Source: Candidatus Zhuqueibacterota bacterium
GTDB lineage: Bacteria; Zhuqueibacterota; Zhuqueibacteria; Oceanimicrobiales; Oceanimicrobiaceae
NCBI GenBank assembly: GCA_029262005.1
Contig: JAJDAG010000086.1
Location: 94,344-158,343, forward strand
Reading direction: 5' to 3'
Length of the DNA stretch: 64,000 nucleotides
The notes beneath the pieces were generated by a model that made no database searches, had not been told where the DNA came from, and was given only the letters and a program-made list of their open reading frames with translations. Positions 8,601 through 15,426 of the stretch are shown here, piece after piece. The position numbers were made by a program, and so were the translations under genes. Within the stretch, counting starts at the first letter, position 1, and every line of letters begins with the position of its first letter.

Positions 8601-9410
8601 GGACTCGGGTTTGCATCAGATATCGAATTAATGTTCATTTACAAAGGAGCCGGCACAACCACAGGAAAAACAGAAATGCCAAACAGCCTGTTCTTTGAAA
8701 AACTCGTTCATTTAATTTGTAATACCATTATTTCGAAGCATGAAGGCATATTCGAAGTTGATTTGAGATTACGGCCTTACGGCAAAGCAGGGAGCTTTGC
8801 AGTTTCCCAGAACTCTTTCCAGAAGTACTATGCAGCGGGCGGACCCGCCTGGGATTATGAACGCCAGGCACTGGTTCGGTTGCGCCCCATTGCAGGAAAC
8901 GCACATTTCTCAGCCCGGGTGGTTGTCTTACGGGACACCTGCGTGTACACAGGCATGACACCGGATGTCCAAACCATGCGCGCCATGCGCGAACGCCAGT
9001 TACGGCAATTGGTGGCCGGCGGTGCTGTCAATGCCAAATTCAGCCCGGGCGCCCTCGTGGATCTGGAATATTTGGTGCAACATCTGCAAATAAAATATGG
9101 TTGCGACAACCCTGATTTACGTTTAACCAATACCAACGATGCCATAAACGCGCTAAGTCTGGCAGGTATCATCGGCGAATCTGACTTCAAACAACTTCAA
9201 GAGGCGCATAATTTTATCAGAAAGCTCATTGAGGCTTTACGTATGGTTCGCGGAAATGCTAAAGATTTGAACGTGCCGCCGGAGGACAGCAAAGAATTTT
9301 CTTTTCTTGCAAGACGTTTGGGCTACGGCAAAACGCCATCAGAGCTAAAGGAAGACTTGATTCAACATACTTCGCAGGTACTAATAATTAGCGAAAGGTT
9401 ACTAGGCTAA
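5691..9410 (+). CDS. glnE: Glutamine synthetase adenylyltransferase/adenylyl-removase with internal ACT pair
   Basis: The 1,239-residue product has two GlnE nucleotidyltransferase halves. The N-terminal one carries GKLGGRELNYSSDIDLIF near residue 230 and GSGSIRDIEF near 372. The C-terminal one carries GKFGGQGLGFASDIELMF near 965 and GALVDLEYLVQHLQ near 1120. By family knowledge the first half removes AMP from GlnA and the second adds it. The protein is about 290 residues longer than ordinary GlnE. The excess lies between the halves and looks like two ACT domains, at about 565-600 and 711-770. The second (FLYELTNALSLNSIHLVRV... DPERL) closely resembles the C-terminal ACT domains of GlnD. A basic low-complexity linker separates them. 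The second catalytic half has DIE where DxD is usual. Adjacency to glnA supports the role. Confidence 0.9.
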   Translation: MLLLESEKIKSLLLTDRKIDAAEIEPLLFPFGFEDWRTAYKSLCRLMATVRAQTALADILPAILSAIADSANPDRALLNLERFADSVPDKAALFSFLQDNPRTIEMLVILFAGSQFLTDILLRNPDHFEQIKEHKRLTHVKNRLQLTTEGRDAAMAFATPEQKLEALRRFQRWEFLRIGTGDLFGSIDLQAVTSQLSNLARAIIQISLDIAATELEIPTEGFTVLALGKLGGRELNYSSDIDLIFLCRSQSAQTQKLGRHLIAALAQATPEGFLYRVDMRLRPWGGVGTLVPTISEHVSYIENKAQLWEKQALYKARVVAGDGVLGIDFLQQIRPHILNLPKAELSEEIRGMKKKIEDRLKRRGKSWGEVKSGSGSIRDIEFVTQFLQLVNGVTFPEVHSRNTVDGLARLTACKILSAHDYRVAADGYVFLRSVEHHLQIMHNRQTHQLPNEPRELAYLARRLGFQGQGVGSQFVQRYEQHSAALRYLYERHLGADQKQTTLNLEPQQSIAASASEITKHVSRMDKAYAVTFTRKEIELHAMLAGSLSIEKPVAFEARKINETDWQVTIVGYDYLGELALICGLFCDYKLNILQGAVFTYGPKEEQQAKVNNSRSFRSSKRRPKQNPTENGKRKIVDVFRVQPVGRKVSAETWLQYSEELTKFLTDLSKKKQNEVQGEIARRVALKVHEAKKATETLLPVEIAIDNTLSRQYTVLRIDGADTMGFLYELTNALSLNSIHLVRVMVTSIRSRVHDTLFLTDVHGNKIIDPERLYKLRVATVLVKHFTHILPQSPNPQSAMLHFREFVSHLFKQQDWSNAIASLERPDVLDALAKLLGGSDFLWNDFLRMQHENLFPVVENLQALGHAKSKKMLQVELDAFLLKEKNFSDKKKRLNAFKDREMFRIDMRYIQGALPDFKQFSRELSELAESVVESAIHLAFENLVSQFGKPTLEDNTDCPWTMCALGKFGGQGLGFASDIELMFIYKGAGTTTGKTEMPNSLFFEKLVHLICNTIISKHEGIFEVDLRLRPYGKAGSFAVSQNSFQKYYAAGGPAWDYERQALVRLRPIAGNAHFSARVVVLRDTCVYTGMTPDVQTMRAMRERQLRQLVAGGAVNAKFSPGALVDLEYLVQHLQIKYGCDNPDLRLTNTNDAINALSLAGIIGESDFKQLQEAHNFIRKLIEALRMVRGNAKDLNVPPEDSKEFSFLARRLGYGKTPSELKEDLIQHTSQVLIISERLLG

Positions 9411-9512
9411 GACTCTCACCGGTATCGGCACTTACATGTCTGTAAACAATTCAGGCAAAAGTCGTGATTCTTTTCGCGAATTCTTTGCAAAACGTCTTTG
9501 CATTTCACTTAG

Positions 9513-9983
9513 TTACTTATGATATTTCTCGCCGTGAATAATCGACATGGAACGATAAATCTGTTCCATGAGAAACACTTTTGCCAATTCGTGGGGTAGC
9601 GTCATTTTTGATAACGACAACACACTATTGGCTTGAGTGATAAAATCGTCTTCCAGGCCCAGCGGACCACCTATAACAAAACAAAATCTGCTTTTTCCAT
9701 GCAATGTCTTCCTGCGAAAAAAATCTGCAAATTCAACAGAAGAAAACTGCTTTCCACGCGAATCCATCGCGACAACGAACTCACCGGTTGTAATGCGCTT
9801 TCTGATTTCCCCGGCCTCAGCTCGCTTAACAAGTTCAGTGTTTCGCAACGAATTTTGCGGGGCATCCTTGACCTCCACCAGCGCTATCTCTGCATATCTT
9901 TTAATCCGCCTGGCGTAATCTTCTTGCGCCTGTTGCAGATAGCCAGTACGGATTTTACCAACTGTCAGCAGCTTAATTTTCAA
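9513..9983 (-). CDS. rlmH: 23S rRNA (pseudouridine1915-N3)-methyltransferase
   Basis: The 156-residue product is a SPOUT methyltransferase of the RlmH (YbeA) family, which methylates pseudouridine 1915 in helix 69 of 23S rRNA on the assembled 70S ribosome. The start MKIKLLTVGK, the cofactor-site FVIGGPLGL and the end LMEQIYRSMSIIHGEKYHK are all family hallmarks, and the length is typical. The start codon is TTG (9981-9983); no in-frame ATG gives the conserved N-terminus. It is convergent with glnE, with 100 bases between them and no clear terminator. Confidence 0.95.
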   Translation of the reverse strand: MKIKLLTVGKIRTGYLQQAQEDYARRIKRYAEIALVEVKDAPQNSLRNTELVKRAEAGEIRKRITTGEFVVAMDSRGKQFSSVEFADFFRRKTLHGKSRFCFVIGGPLGLEDDFITQANSVLSLSKMTLPHELAKVFLMEQIYRSMSIIHGEKYHK

Positions 9984-10158
9984 AACTCAGTCTCAATAAA
10001 ATTCTGTGGGAGTGTCATTGGGATGGGCAAAAAATTACACAAAAAACCTGCCCAAAATCACTAAAAAACAATCGTCGGTGTGATTCTACGTTTGGAATAA
10101 AACAACCATCAAAGTGGAAACAATGAAGAATTGGAAATGGGAATATTTTATAACCGAT

Positions 10159-10629
10159 TCAATTCCTGTGACTTAATCGCTCAAAAAACGTCTTATTCTT
10201 TTTAAGAACATGAACTTCTTTTTCATCCTCGCCGGAATAGCCACCCAATAATCCCAGAATACCACCAACGCCATCCGAGACAATCACCTCCACCTGGCCG
10301 GCCGTAGCACAATATATTTGACTGATGTCAGGAACATGCTTCAAGGCTTTCATTGCGGGTACGGGACTCGACTCACCCAGGAACAAAACAAATGTATCTT
10401 GTGCGCCAATGTTATCAGCATTTTTTCTGGCAAGATCAATCAATGAATTGTCCGTGCCAGCAGATCGAACCGTTACCGGTTGTGAAGTTTCATTAAAAGC
10501 TAAGCCAAACTTAATCCCTGGCACTGATTCGACCAACACGTGGTGGATTTCATCAATCGTCTTGATATACGGAAACTGACCCACAACCATATTAAACGAA
10601 TTCGGATTATCGACCTTAATTGTGTGCAT
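10159..10629 (-). CDS. Adenosine-specific kinase family protein (DUF355)
   Basis: The 156-residue product matches the Adenosine_kin (DUF355) family in length and sequence order: the N-terminal VGQFPYIKTIDEIHHVLVES, then GIKFGLAFNE, the central FVLFLGE, and YCATAGQVEVIVSD followed by a Gly-rich GGILGLLGGYSG. Family members bind adenosine and AMP; a kinase activity has been reported for an archaeal member. The physiological role here is unknown. The gene has its own promoter and an upstream GGAGG, and no neighbour suggests a pathway. Family assignment is confident; the function is not. Confidence 0.8.
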   Translation of the reverse strand: MHTIKVDNPNSFNMVVGQFPYIKTIDEIHHVLVESVPGIKFGLAFNETSQPVTVRSAGTDNSLIDLARKNADNIGAQDTFVLFLGESSPVPAMKALKHVPDISQIYCATAGQVEVIVSDGVGGILGLLGGYSGEDEKEVHVLKKNKTFFERLSHRN

Positions 10630-10697
10630 TTTCAGCGTTGGCCTCCGAAAGGAAAGGTGTTTAAAATAGTATAAGGACTGACTGGAATGTCATACTA

Positions 10698-10726
10698 TAT
10701 TTACAAAAACTTCACTGAAATGTCAA
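10698..10726 (-). promoter_or_regulatory. Promoter of the DUF355 gene
   Basis: On the minus strand a consensus TTGACA is followed after 17 bases by TAAATA. The predicted leader is about 60 bases and contains GGAGG before the start codon. Confidence 0.55.
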
Positions 10727-10839
10727 CAGAATATTTGAAAGAAAAGCAGCTTGGAAAGACGAATTAAAGATCTGGTACCTTTATCGCAGCGAACACAAAT
10801 ATATAAAATGAGAGAATCGGAGACGGTGGGAGAAGATGC

Positions 10840-10881
10840 AGAAAAAATAAGGAGAAACGAAAATTACTCTCCGTTTCTCCT
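10840..10881 (-). terminator. Terminator of the ffh-rplS gene cluster
   Basis: Read on the minus strand, AGGAGAAACG pairs with CGTTTCTCCT (10 bp, 12-base loop) and is followed by TTATTTTTTC. It lies about 90 bases past the rplS stop. Confidence 0.8.
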
Positions 10882-10971
10882 AATTCTCAATTTCTTGCAC
10901 TTTGGGCAAAACTTCAACGCCCCCACAATCGAAGGACAGTTCTTCTGGCTTGCAGGAAAGCCCAACAGAGA

Positions 10972-11313
10972 TTATCTTTTTTCAGCGATACGAGCAGCCT
11001 TGCCTCTAAGCTCACGCAGATAATAGATCTTCGAACGACGAACCTTGCCTGAACGCAACTTTACGATCTTGTCAATGTTGGGCGAATGAAGTGGAAATAT
11101 TCTCTCCACACCGATACCATTCGATATCTTACGAATAGTAAACGTTGCATTGATGCCCGCCCCTTTTCTTTTAATAACCACGCCCTCAAAAACCTGAATT
11201 CTTTCTTTGTTACCTTCTCTGACTTTCGCATGAACCGAAAGCGTGTCGCCCGCTCCAAAATCAGGCATATCATCTTTCAGTTGATCTGCAACCAACGCAT
11301 CTACTTTGCTCAT
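10972..11313 (-). CDS. rplS: 50S ribosomal protein L19
   Basis: The 113-residue product is L19, located at the 30S-50S interface. [20 protein letters not shown], the central [12 protein letters not shown] and the C-terminal [13 protein letters not shown] are diagnostic. The track extends to 11334, but the ATG at 11313 is preceded by GGAGGT at 8 bases and gives the usual N-terminus, MSKVDALV. It is last in the rpsP-khpA-rimM-trmD-rplS order that is conserved in many bacteria, and a terminator follows. Confidence 0.98.
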   Translation of the reverse strand: MSKVDALVADQLKDDMPDFGAGDTLSVHAKVREGNKERIQVFEGVVIKRKGAGINATFTIRKISNGIGVERIFPLHSPNIDKIVKLRSGKVRRSKIYYLRELRGKAARIAEKR

Positions 11314-11347
11314 TGTTATTAACCTCCAAACCAATCCATAAATGACA

Positions 11348-12034
11348 CTATTCGTTATTTAAAAGGTCTGCCCGCACAGCCTTGGTTTTTTCAAGCGCTT
11401 TGTTCAGGCGCCATTCTTCAATTCTCGCATGATGGCCTGACAGAAGCACTTCCGGCACTTTCATGCCCCGATATTCTTCAGGCCGGGTGTAATGCGGACA
11501 ATCCAATCGGTTATTTTCAAATGAATCGGACAACGCCGAATCCACATCTCCAATCGCCCCCGGCAATAATCTTACCACTGCATCAATAATAACTGCTGCT
11601 GCCAATTCACCCCCGGTTAACACATAGTCGCCAATAGACAACTCGTCTGTCACCAGATGTTCCAGCACTCTTTCATCCACACCTTTATAATGACCACAGA
11701 GAAAAATCAGGTTATCTAAACGCGAAAATTCCTTTGCAAGCCCCTGATTGAATCGTTTTCCCTGAGGCGTCATTTGCAGTACCCTCGGGTTAACAAGCTT
11801 GCCTTTTTTCTCTATCGCCTCTACTGCTCTAAAAAACGGCTCCGGTTTCAATATCATTCCCGGACCGCCGCCATACGGATAATCGTCAACTTGTCTGTGC
11901 TTGTCAGTAGTAAAATCCCGCAAGTCAACCAGCTCTATCTGAACAATCCCACTTTCCTGAGCAAGCCTGATGATGCTTTCAGCAAGTGGTCCTGATAGCA
12001 AACCCGGGAAAGCAGTAACGACGAAAATCTTCAT
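11348..12034 (-). CDS. trmD: tRNA (guanine37-N1)-methyltransferase
   Basis: The 228-residue product is TrmD, the knotted SPOUT enzyme that makes m1G37 in tRNAs to prevent frameshifting. The start [11 protein letters not shown], the [17 protein letters not shown] block and the knot sequence [13 protein letters not shown] are all present, followed by [24 protein letters not shown]-type C-terminal motifs. It starts 2 bases after rimM ends, so the two are probably translationally coupled. Confidence 0.98.
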   Translation of the reverse strand: MKIFVVTAFPGLLSGPLAESIIRLAQESGIVQIELVDLRDFTTDKHRQVDDYPYGGGPGMILKPEPFFRAVEAIEKKGKLVNPRVLQMTPQGKRFNQGLAKEFSRLDNLIFLCGHYKGVDERVLEHLVTDELSIGDYVLTGGELAAAVIIDAVVRLLPGAIGDVDSALSDSFENNRLDCPHYTRPEEYRGMKVPEVLLSGHHARIEEWRLNKALEKTKAVRADLLNNE

Positions 12035-12036
12035 GC

Positions 12037-12567
12037 TTAATCCAGCAACCCATCAATCGGATTAACAACCACTCTGCCGCTTTCTCTATTAACCTGCTCA
12101 ATTACATCAGGAATGACGGGTATTAAATGTTCTTTGTCTTGCGTTGTCACCCGCAGTACTGCATTTGCAGGCATGTCCAAAACTTCTTCTATCAAACCCA
12201 AGCTGCGCCCGGCATTGGTAACAACTTCAAACCCAACAACCTCAAAAAAATAAAACTCTCCTTCATCAAGCGGGAGAATCTCGGCTCTTGGAATATTCAG
12301 ATACGCACCTCTTAAAGATTCCGCCGCATCTCGCGAGTCTAATCCTTGTAATTTCAGGTAAACACTATTCCCCTGCAACGAAACCTGCTCTATTTGATAC
12401 TCGGATATCTGACCCGTGCGCCGCTCAACCTGCAAAGAAGTCAATTCTTTGAAGCGCGGCGGATAGTCCGTCAACGGTCTCACCTTAAGGCCACCCTGAA
12501 CGCCATGAACTTTTTCGACATGACCAATGGTGATAAACTCTGGTAATTCGTTGCGCAAAAATTCCAT
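12037..12567 (-). CDS. rimM: 16S rRNA processing/maturation protein RimM
   Basis: The 176-residue product matches RimM, which binds S19 and assists maturation of the 30S head. The N-terminal IGHVEKVHGVQGGLKVRPLT is typical of the RimM N-domain. The second half has the PRC-barrel with EFYFFEVVGFEV, and the C-terminus LIPVIPDVIEQV...GRVVVNPIDGLLD is canonical. It begins 6 bases after khpA ends with AAGGTG before the ATG, and sits between khpA and trmD as in many genomes. Confidence 0.95.
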   Translation of the reverse strand: MEFLRNELPEFITIGHVEKVHGVQGGLKVRPLTDYPPRFKELTSLQVERRTGQISEYQIEQVSLQGNSVYLKLQGLDSRDAAESLRGAYLNIPRAEILPLDEGEFYFFEVVGFEVVTNAGRSLGLIEEVLDMPANAVLRVTTQDKEHLIPVIPDVIEQVNRESGRVVVNPIDGLLD

Positions 12568-12573
12568 TACACC

Positions 12574-12804
12574 TTAATCCAGAAATTCCAGAACTGCGCG
12601 TTTTCCATTTTTTGCCGATGCAGCAGCCAAAATTGTACGAAGCGATCTTGCCGTTTTCCCTCGCCGTCCGATCACTTTCCCCATATCTCCATCACCAACT
12701 CGAAGTTCGAATACCATAGTCCGCTCACCGTCGATCACATTTACACTGACCTCCTCCGGCTTGTCGACTAAATGCTGCACGAGAAAAACAAAAAACTCCT
12801 TCAT
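12574..12804 (-). CDS. khpA: KH-domain RNA-binding protein KhpA
   Basis: The 76-residue product is the small single-KH protein KhpA (YlqC), which in other bacteria pairs with KhpB and binds many RNAs. The RNA-binding GxxG loop is in MGKVIGRRGKTARSLR. The length and its position between rpsP and rimM are typical. Its ribosome site is unusually extended, so high translation is expected. Confidence 0.93.
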   Translation of the reverse strand: MKEFFVFLVQHLVDKPEEVSVNVIDGERTMVFELRVGDGDMGKVIGRRGKTARSLRTILAAASAKNGKRAVLEFLD

Positions 12805-12812
12805 TTAAGCGG

Positions 12813-12824
12813 TCACCTCCTTTT
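12813..12824 (-). promoter_or_regulatory. Extended Shine-Dalgarno of khpA
   Basis: On the minus strand AAAAGGAGGTGA precedes the khpA ATG with 8 bases between. It would pair with about the last 10-12 bases of a typical 16S 3' end, far more than its neighbours. The 220-base gap to rpsP contains no other clear element. Confidence 0.6.
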
Positions 12825-13025
12825 GAATAGCATCTTCGCTCACAGAAGCAAAAAAGGTTGTACTTTCAATGCGCTAATATACCATTCGCATCGGCAGCAC
12901 ACAGCAGGTGGGGAGCGGTAGACAACCCTATCCTGATTTTTTCGTCCTCTTCTGTATCTGTGTCTCCTTGACTATCCCCGGTGGCAGGAGCACAATATGT
13001 TACAGATTCCGCTTCTTACTATCGC

Positions 13026-13661
13026 CTATTCGGTTGCTGCACGAGAACCATCTGCCGCTTTTTCAGCTTTCACTTCCTCAACAGCTTCAGTTTCGGCGGC
13101 CTTGGGCTCCTCTGCTGGTTTGGCTTCAGCCTCAGCAGTTGCCTTAGCTTCCCCTGCTGCTTTGGCTTCAGCCTCAGCAGTTGCCTTAGCTTCCTCTGCT
13201 GCTTTGGATTCAGCGTCAGCAGTTGCTTTGGCGTCAGCGGCTACTTTGGATTCAGTGGCTGCTTTGGCTTCAGCATCTTTAGTCTTTTTTTCTTCTCGCT
13301 GCTCTTGCTGAGATAAAGCCTCAGCCTTCTTCACACGCTCTTCTTGCTGGGTTGCCCATTTTTGCATCCCTTCCTCGATAGCAGCATCATCTGCTCCATT
13401 TCTGATCAGATGCCACTTGTGCAGAATACCTTTTCTCCGGAAAAAACTTTTGACAGTGTCGGAAGGTATCGCACCCTGACCCAGCCAATACAGGACCCGC
13501 TCCTCCTTGACATCGACTTCAACTGGAGAGACAAGTGGATTATAAGTACCCAGCGACTCGATGAAACGTCCATCGCGTGCTTTCCTGGAATCTATCGCAA
13601 CAATTCGATAGAATGGCCTTTTTTTTCTACCTATACGCGTTAAACGCAGACTTACTGACAA
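13026..13661 (-). CDS. rpsP: 30S ribosomal protein S16 with long Ala/Lys/Glu repeat tail
   Basis: Residues 1-85 of the 211-residue product are ordinary S16 (SLRLTRIGRKKRPFYRIV, the central RFIESLGTYNP, and GAIPSDTVKSFFRRKG). A charged region (about 90-125) and then about 85 residues of Ala/Lys/Glu repeats follow, with a 14-residue unit such as EAKATAEAEAKAAG. S16 is normally 80-120 residues, so most of this tail is extra. It has no aromatic residue, and it could form a single helix or stay disordered outside the ribosome. The start codon is TTG, preceded by AAGGAGG. S16 identity is certain; the tail's role is unknown. Confidence 0.96.
   Translation of the reverse strand: MSVSLRLTRIGRKKRPFYRIVAIDSRKARDGRFIESLGTYNPLVSPVEVDVKEERVLYWLGQGAIPSDTVKSFFRRKGILHKWHLIRNGADDAAIEEGMQKWATQQEERVKKAEALSQQEQREEKKTKDAEAKAATESKVAADAKATADAESKAAEEAKATAEAEAKAAGEAKATAEAEAKPAEEPKAAETEAVEEVKAEKAADGSRAATE
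13119..13290. repeat. 42-bp imperfect tandem repeat inside rpsP
   Basis: Copies beginning TTTGGCTTCAGCCTCAGCAG (plus strand) start at 13119 and 13161. A more diverged copy starts at 13203, and shorter derivatives continue to about 13290. The period is exactly 42 bases, so the repeat keeps the S16 frame. Slippage here could change the tail length between strains. Confidence 0.8.
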
Positions 13662-13767
13662 AATAACCTCCTTCGTAAATTAATAAACACTAAACTCTAT
13701 CATAACAATGGTTTATCATTTCGAACAGATACCGGATTAATCGGTTACCATTTCAAAAATGATTATT

Positions 13768-15087
13768 CTAAAATTTGAGTCCCTGCATACCGCGCAAACC
13801 ACCTTTACCAAGGCGCTTTGCCATTTTTTGCATCGCTTGAAATTGCTTCAAAAGTTTGTTCACATCCTGCACGGAAGTGCCGCTACCCAGAGCAATTCGC
13901 TTTCTCCGGCTGCCGTTCAGTATATTGGGACGTCGGCGCTCTTCTTTTGTCATGGAATTGATTACAGCCTCTACTACAACCAACGCCCGATCATCAACCT
14001 TTAAACCTCTGGTTGCTTTGCCACTCATGCCGGGCATCATCTTAAGCAACTCATCGAGAGGCCCCATATTTTTTATTTGTTGTAACTGGTCGTAAAAATC
14101 TTCAAGTGTAAATTCTTGTCGCCGGAGTTTCTTCTCAAGCGTTCGTGCTTTTTCATCGTCAAAATTTTGCTGAGCACGCTCAACCAATGTCACAACATCA
14201 CCCATTCCTAGAATCCTCGAGGCCATCCGGTCAGGGTGAAATTTTTCAAAAGCGCCAAACCGCTCACCGACGCTAATAAACTTTATGGGTTTACCGGTGA
14301 CCGCCCTGATTGAAAGAGCAGCTCCGCCCCTTGCATCTCCGTCAAGCTTGGTGAGCACGATCCCCGTAAAATCCAGACGCTCCTGGAATTCCTTAGCAGT
14401 ATTAACGGCATCCTGCCCGGTCATACCATCGGCCACAAACAAAATCTCATGCGGTTTTGTATTCTTTTTGATTTCTGCCAATTCTTGCATCAATGCGTCA
14501 TCAAGATGGAGGCGACCTGCAGTATCCAAAATAACAACATCTTTATAAGACTTACGAGCGTGGGAAATGGAGCGTTTACAAATCTCAACCGGTGTGCTAT
14601 CCAAATCTGCCAGCACATCTGCACCGACTTGACCGGCAACAACCTCCAATTGTTTTACCGCTGCCGGACGTTGCAAATCCGCAGCTACCAGAAGTGAACT
14701 CTTTCCCTGTGCTTTTAAATGTTTTGCCAACTTTCCGGCCAAAGTCGTTTTGCCGCAACCTTGCAATCCGCAAAGCATAATGACCAATGGAGGGATACCG
14801 GTTTGTTTGAGGCCGGTTTCAGAACCACCCATCAAGTGGGCAAGCTGATCTTGAATAATCTTTATTAGTTGCTGAGCCGGCGTAATGCTTGCCAAAACGG
14901 TGTGGCCGAGTGCTTTTTCCTGAACCTTCCCAGTAAAGTCCTTCGCTACTTTAAAATTAACATCTGCCTCAAGCAAAACCCGACGCAACTCACGCATTGT
15001 CTCAGCAACATTTTTCTCTGTCAGCTTGCCGTGGCCGCGAAGTTTCTTAAAAACGCCTTCGAATCTGTCTGTAAGATCTTGAAACAT
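13768..15087 (-). CDS. ffh: Signal recognition particle protein Ffh
   Basis: The 439-residue product is the SRP54 GTPase that binds signal sequences on nascent inner-membrane proteins. It has the N-domain MFQDLTDRFEGVFKKLRG, the P-loop GLQGCGKTTLAGKLAKHL, DTAGRLHLDD, TKLDGDARGG and a Met-rich M-domain (MMPGMSG, QAMQKMAKRLGKGGLRGM). Length and order are standard. The ATG is fixed by the conserved N-terminus, yet no Shine-Dalgarno precedes it, and a terminator-like hairpin ends about 10 bases upstream. It begins the ffh-rpsP-...-rplS cluster. Confidence 0.97.
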   Translation of the reverse strand: MFQDLTDRFEGVFKKLRGHGKLTEKNVAETMRELRRVLLEADVNFKVAKDFTGKVQEKALGHTVLASITPAQQLIKIIQDQLAHLMGGSETGLKQTGIPPLVIMLCGLQGCGKTTLAGKLAKHLKAQGKSSLLVAADLQRPAAVKQLEVVAGQVGADVLADLDSTPVEICKRSISHARKSYKDVVILDTAGRLHLDDALMQELAEIKKNTKPHEILFVADGMTGQDAVNTAKEFQERLDFTGIVLTKLDGDARGGAALSIRAVTGKPIKFISVGERFGAFEKFHPDRMASRILGMGDVVTLVERAQQNFDDEKARTLEKKLRRQEFTLEDFYDQLQQIKNMGPLDELLKMMPGMSGKATRGLKVDDRALVVVEAVINSMTKEERRRPNILNGSRRKRIALGSGTSVQDVNKLLKQFQAMQKMAKRLGKGGLRGMQGLKF

Positions 15088-15095
15088 AATCGGGT

Positions 15096-15129
15096 ATAAA
15101 AAAAGAATTCACAGGCAATCCTGTGAATT
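15096..15129 (-). terminator. Terminator-like hairpin abutting the ffh start
   Basis: AATTCACAGG pairs perfectly with CCTGTGAATT around a 4-base loop. On the minus strand it is followed by CTTTTTTTATA, a canonical intrinsic terminator. The ffh ATG begins only about 9 bases after the T-run. Confidence 0.75.
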
Positions 15130-15186
15130 TCCTCAAAATGACTAAAATCAACGGTTTCGTATAAAGCACGAAAATGTAAATAAATA

Positions 15187-15217
15187 CAAGACCAAATGCA
15201 AGATGTTTTTGGTCTTG
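15187..15217 (-). terminator. Hairpin downstream of the eIF-2B-like gene
   Basis: CAAGACCAAA pairs with TTTGGTCTTG (10 bp, 11-base loop). On the minus strand it is followed by TATTTATTTACATTTT, a moderately U-rich tract. It probably ends the nuo operon transcript. Confidence 0.5.
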
Positions 15218-15426
15218 ATCATCTAGCGGCGAGCAATTTAAATTTAACCAATGGCCCGACCCAAATACACGCGATTGCAGTGCAAAGTACCGAGCCATCC
15301 AAAGAGACAACCTTAGCAAGACACAACAGCGAATGACACATCTGGCTCACAGCGCCTCAACTTGAAAGGAGCCAGGCAAGGCACAACTGGTCACGAAAGT
15401 GATTTGTCACAAATTTCTGTCACGTC

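Larger units (their letters stand above)
10630..10971. other. Intergenic stretch between rplS and the DUF355 gene
   Basis: These 342 bases hold the rplS terminator (10840-10881) and the promoter of the DUF355 gene (10698-10726), both on the minus strand. The track's plus ORF 10751-11023 runs through the terminator and into rplS and is not credible. I see no other element. Confidence 0.6.
15088..15426. other. Intergenic stretch upstream of ffh
   Basis: These 339 bases contain two minus-strand hairpins (15096-15129 and 15187-15217) and otherwise no ORF or RNA gene that I can recognise. I looked for a 4.5S RNA-like hairpin and did not find one. Confidence 0.5.

Noticed and set aside
10751-11023. 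Plus-strand 90-codon ORF
   Set aside because: It reads through the rplS terminator hairpin and into rplS, with no ribosome site or protein-like features.
12908-13316. Three overlapping plus-strand ORFs with Ser/Phe/Leu-rich repeats
   Set aside because: They are antisense translations of the repetitive S16 tail.
15130-15426. Possible 4.5S RNA or tRNA upstream of ffh
   Set aside because: No SRP RNA-like hairpin with a GNRA-type tip, and no cloverleaf or T-arm sequence was found there or in other intergenic gaps.
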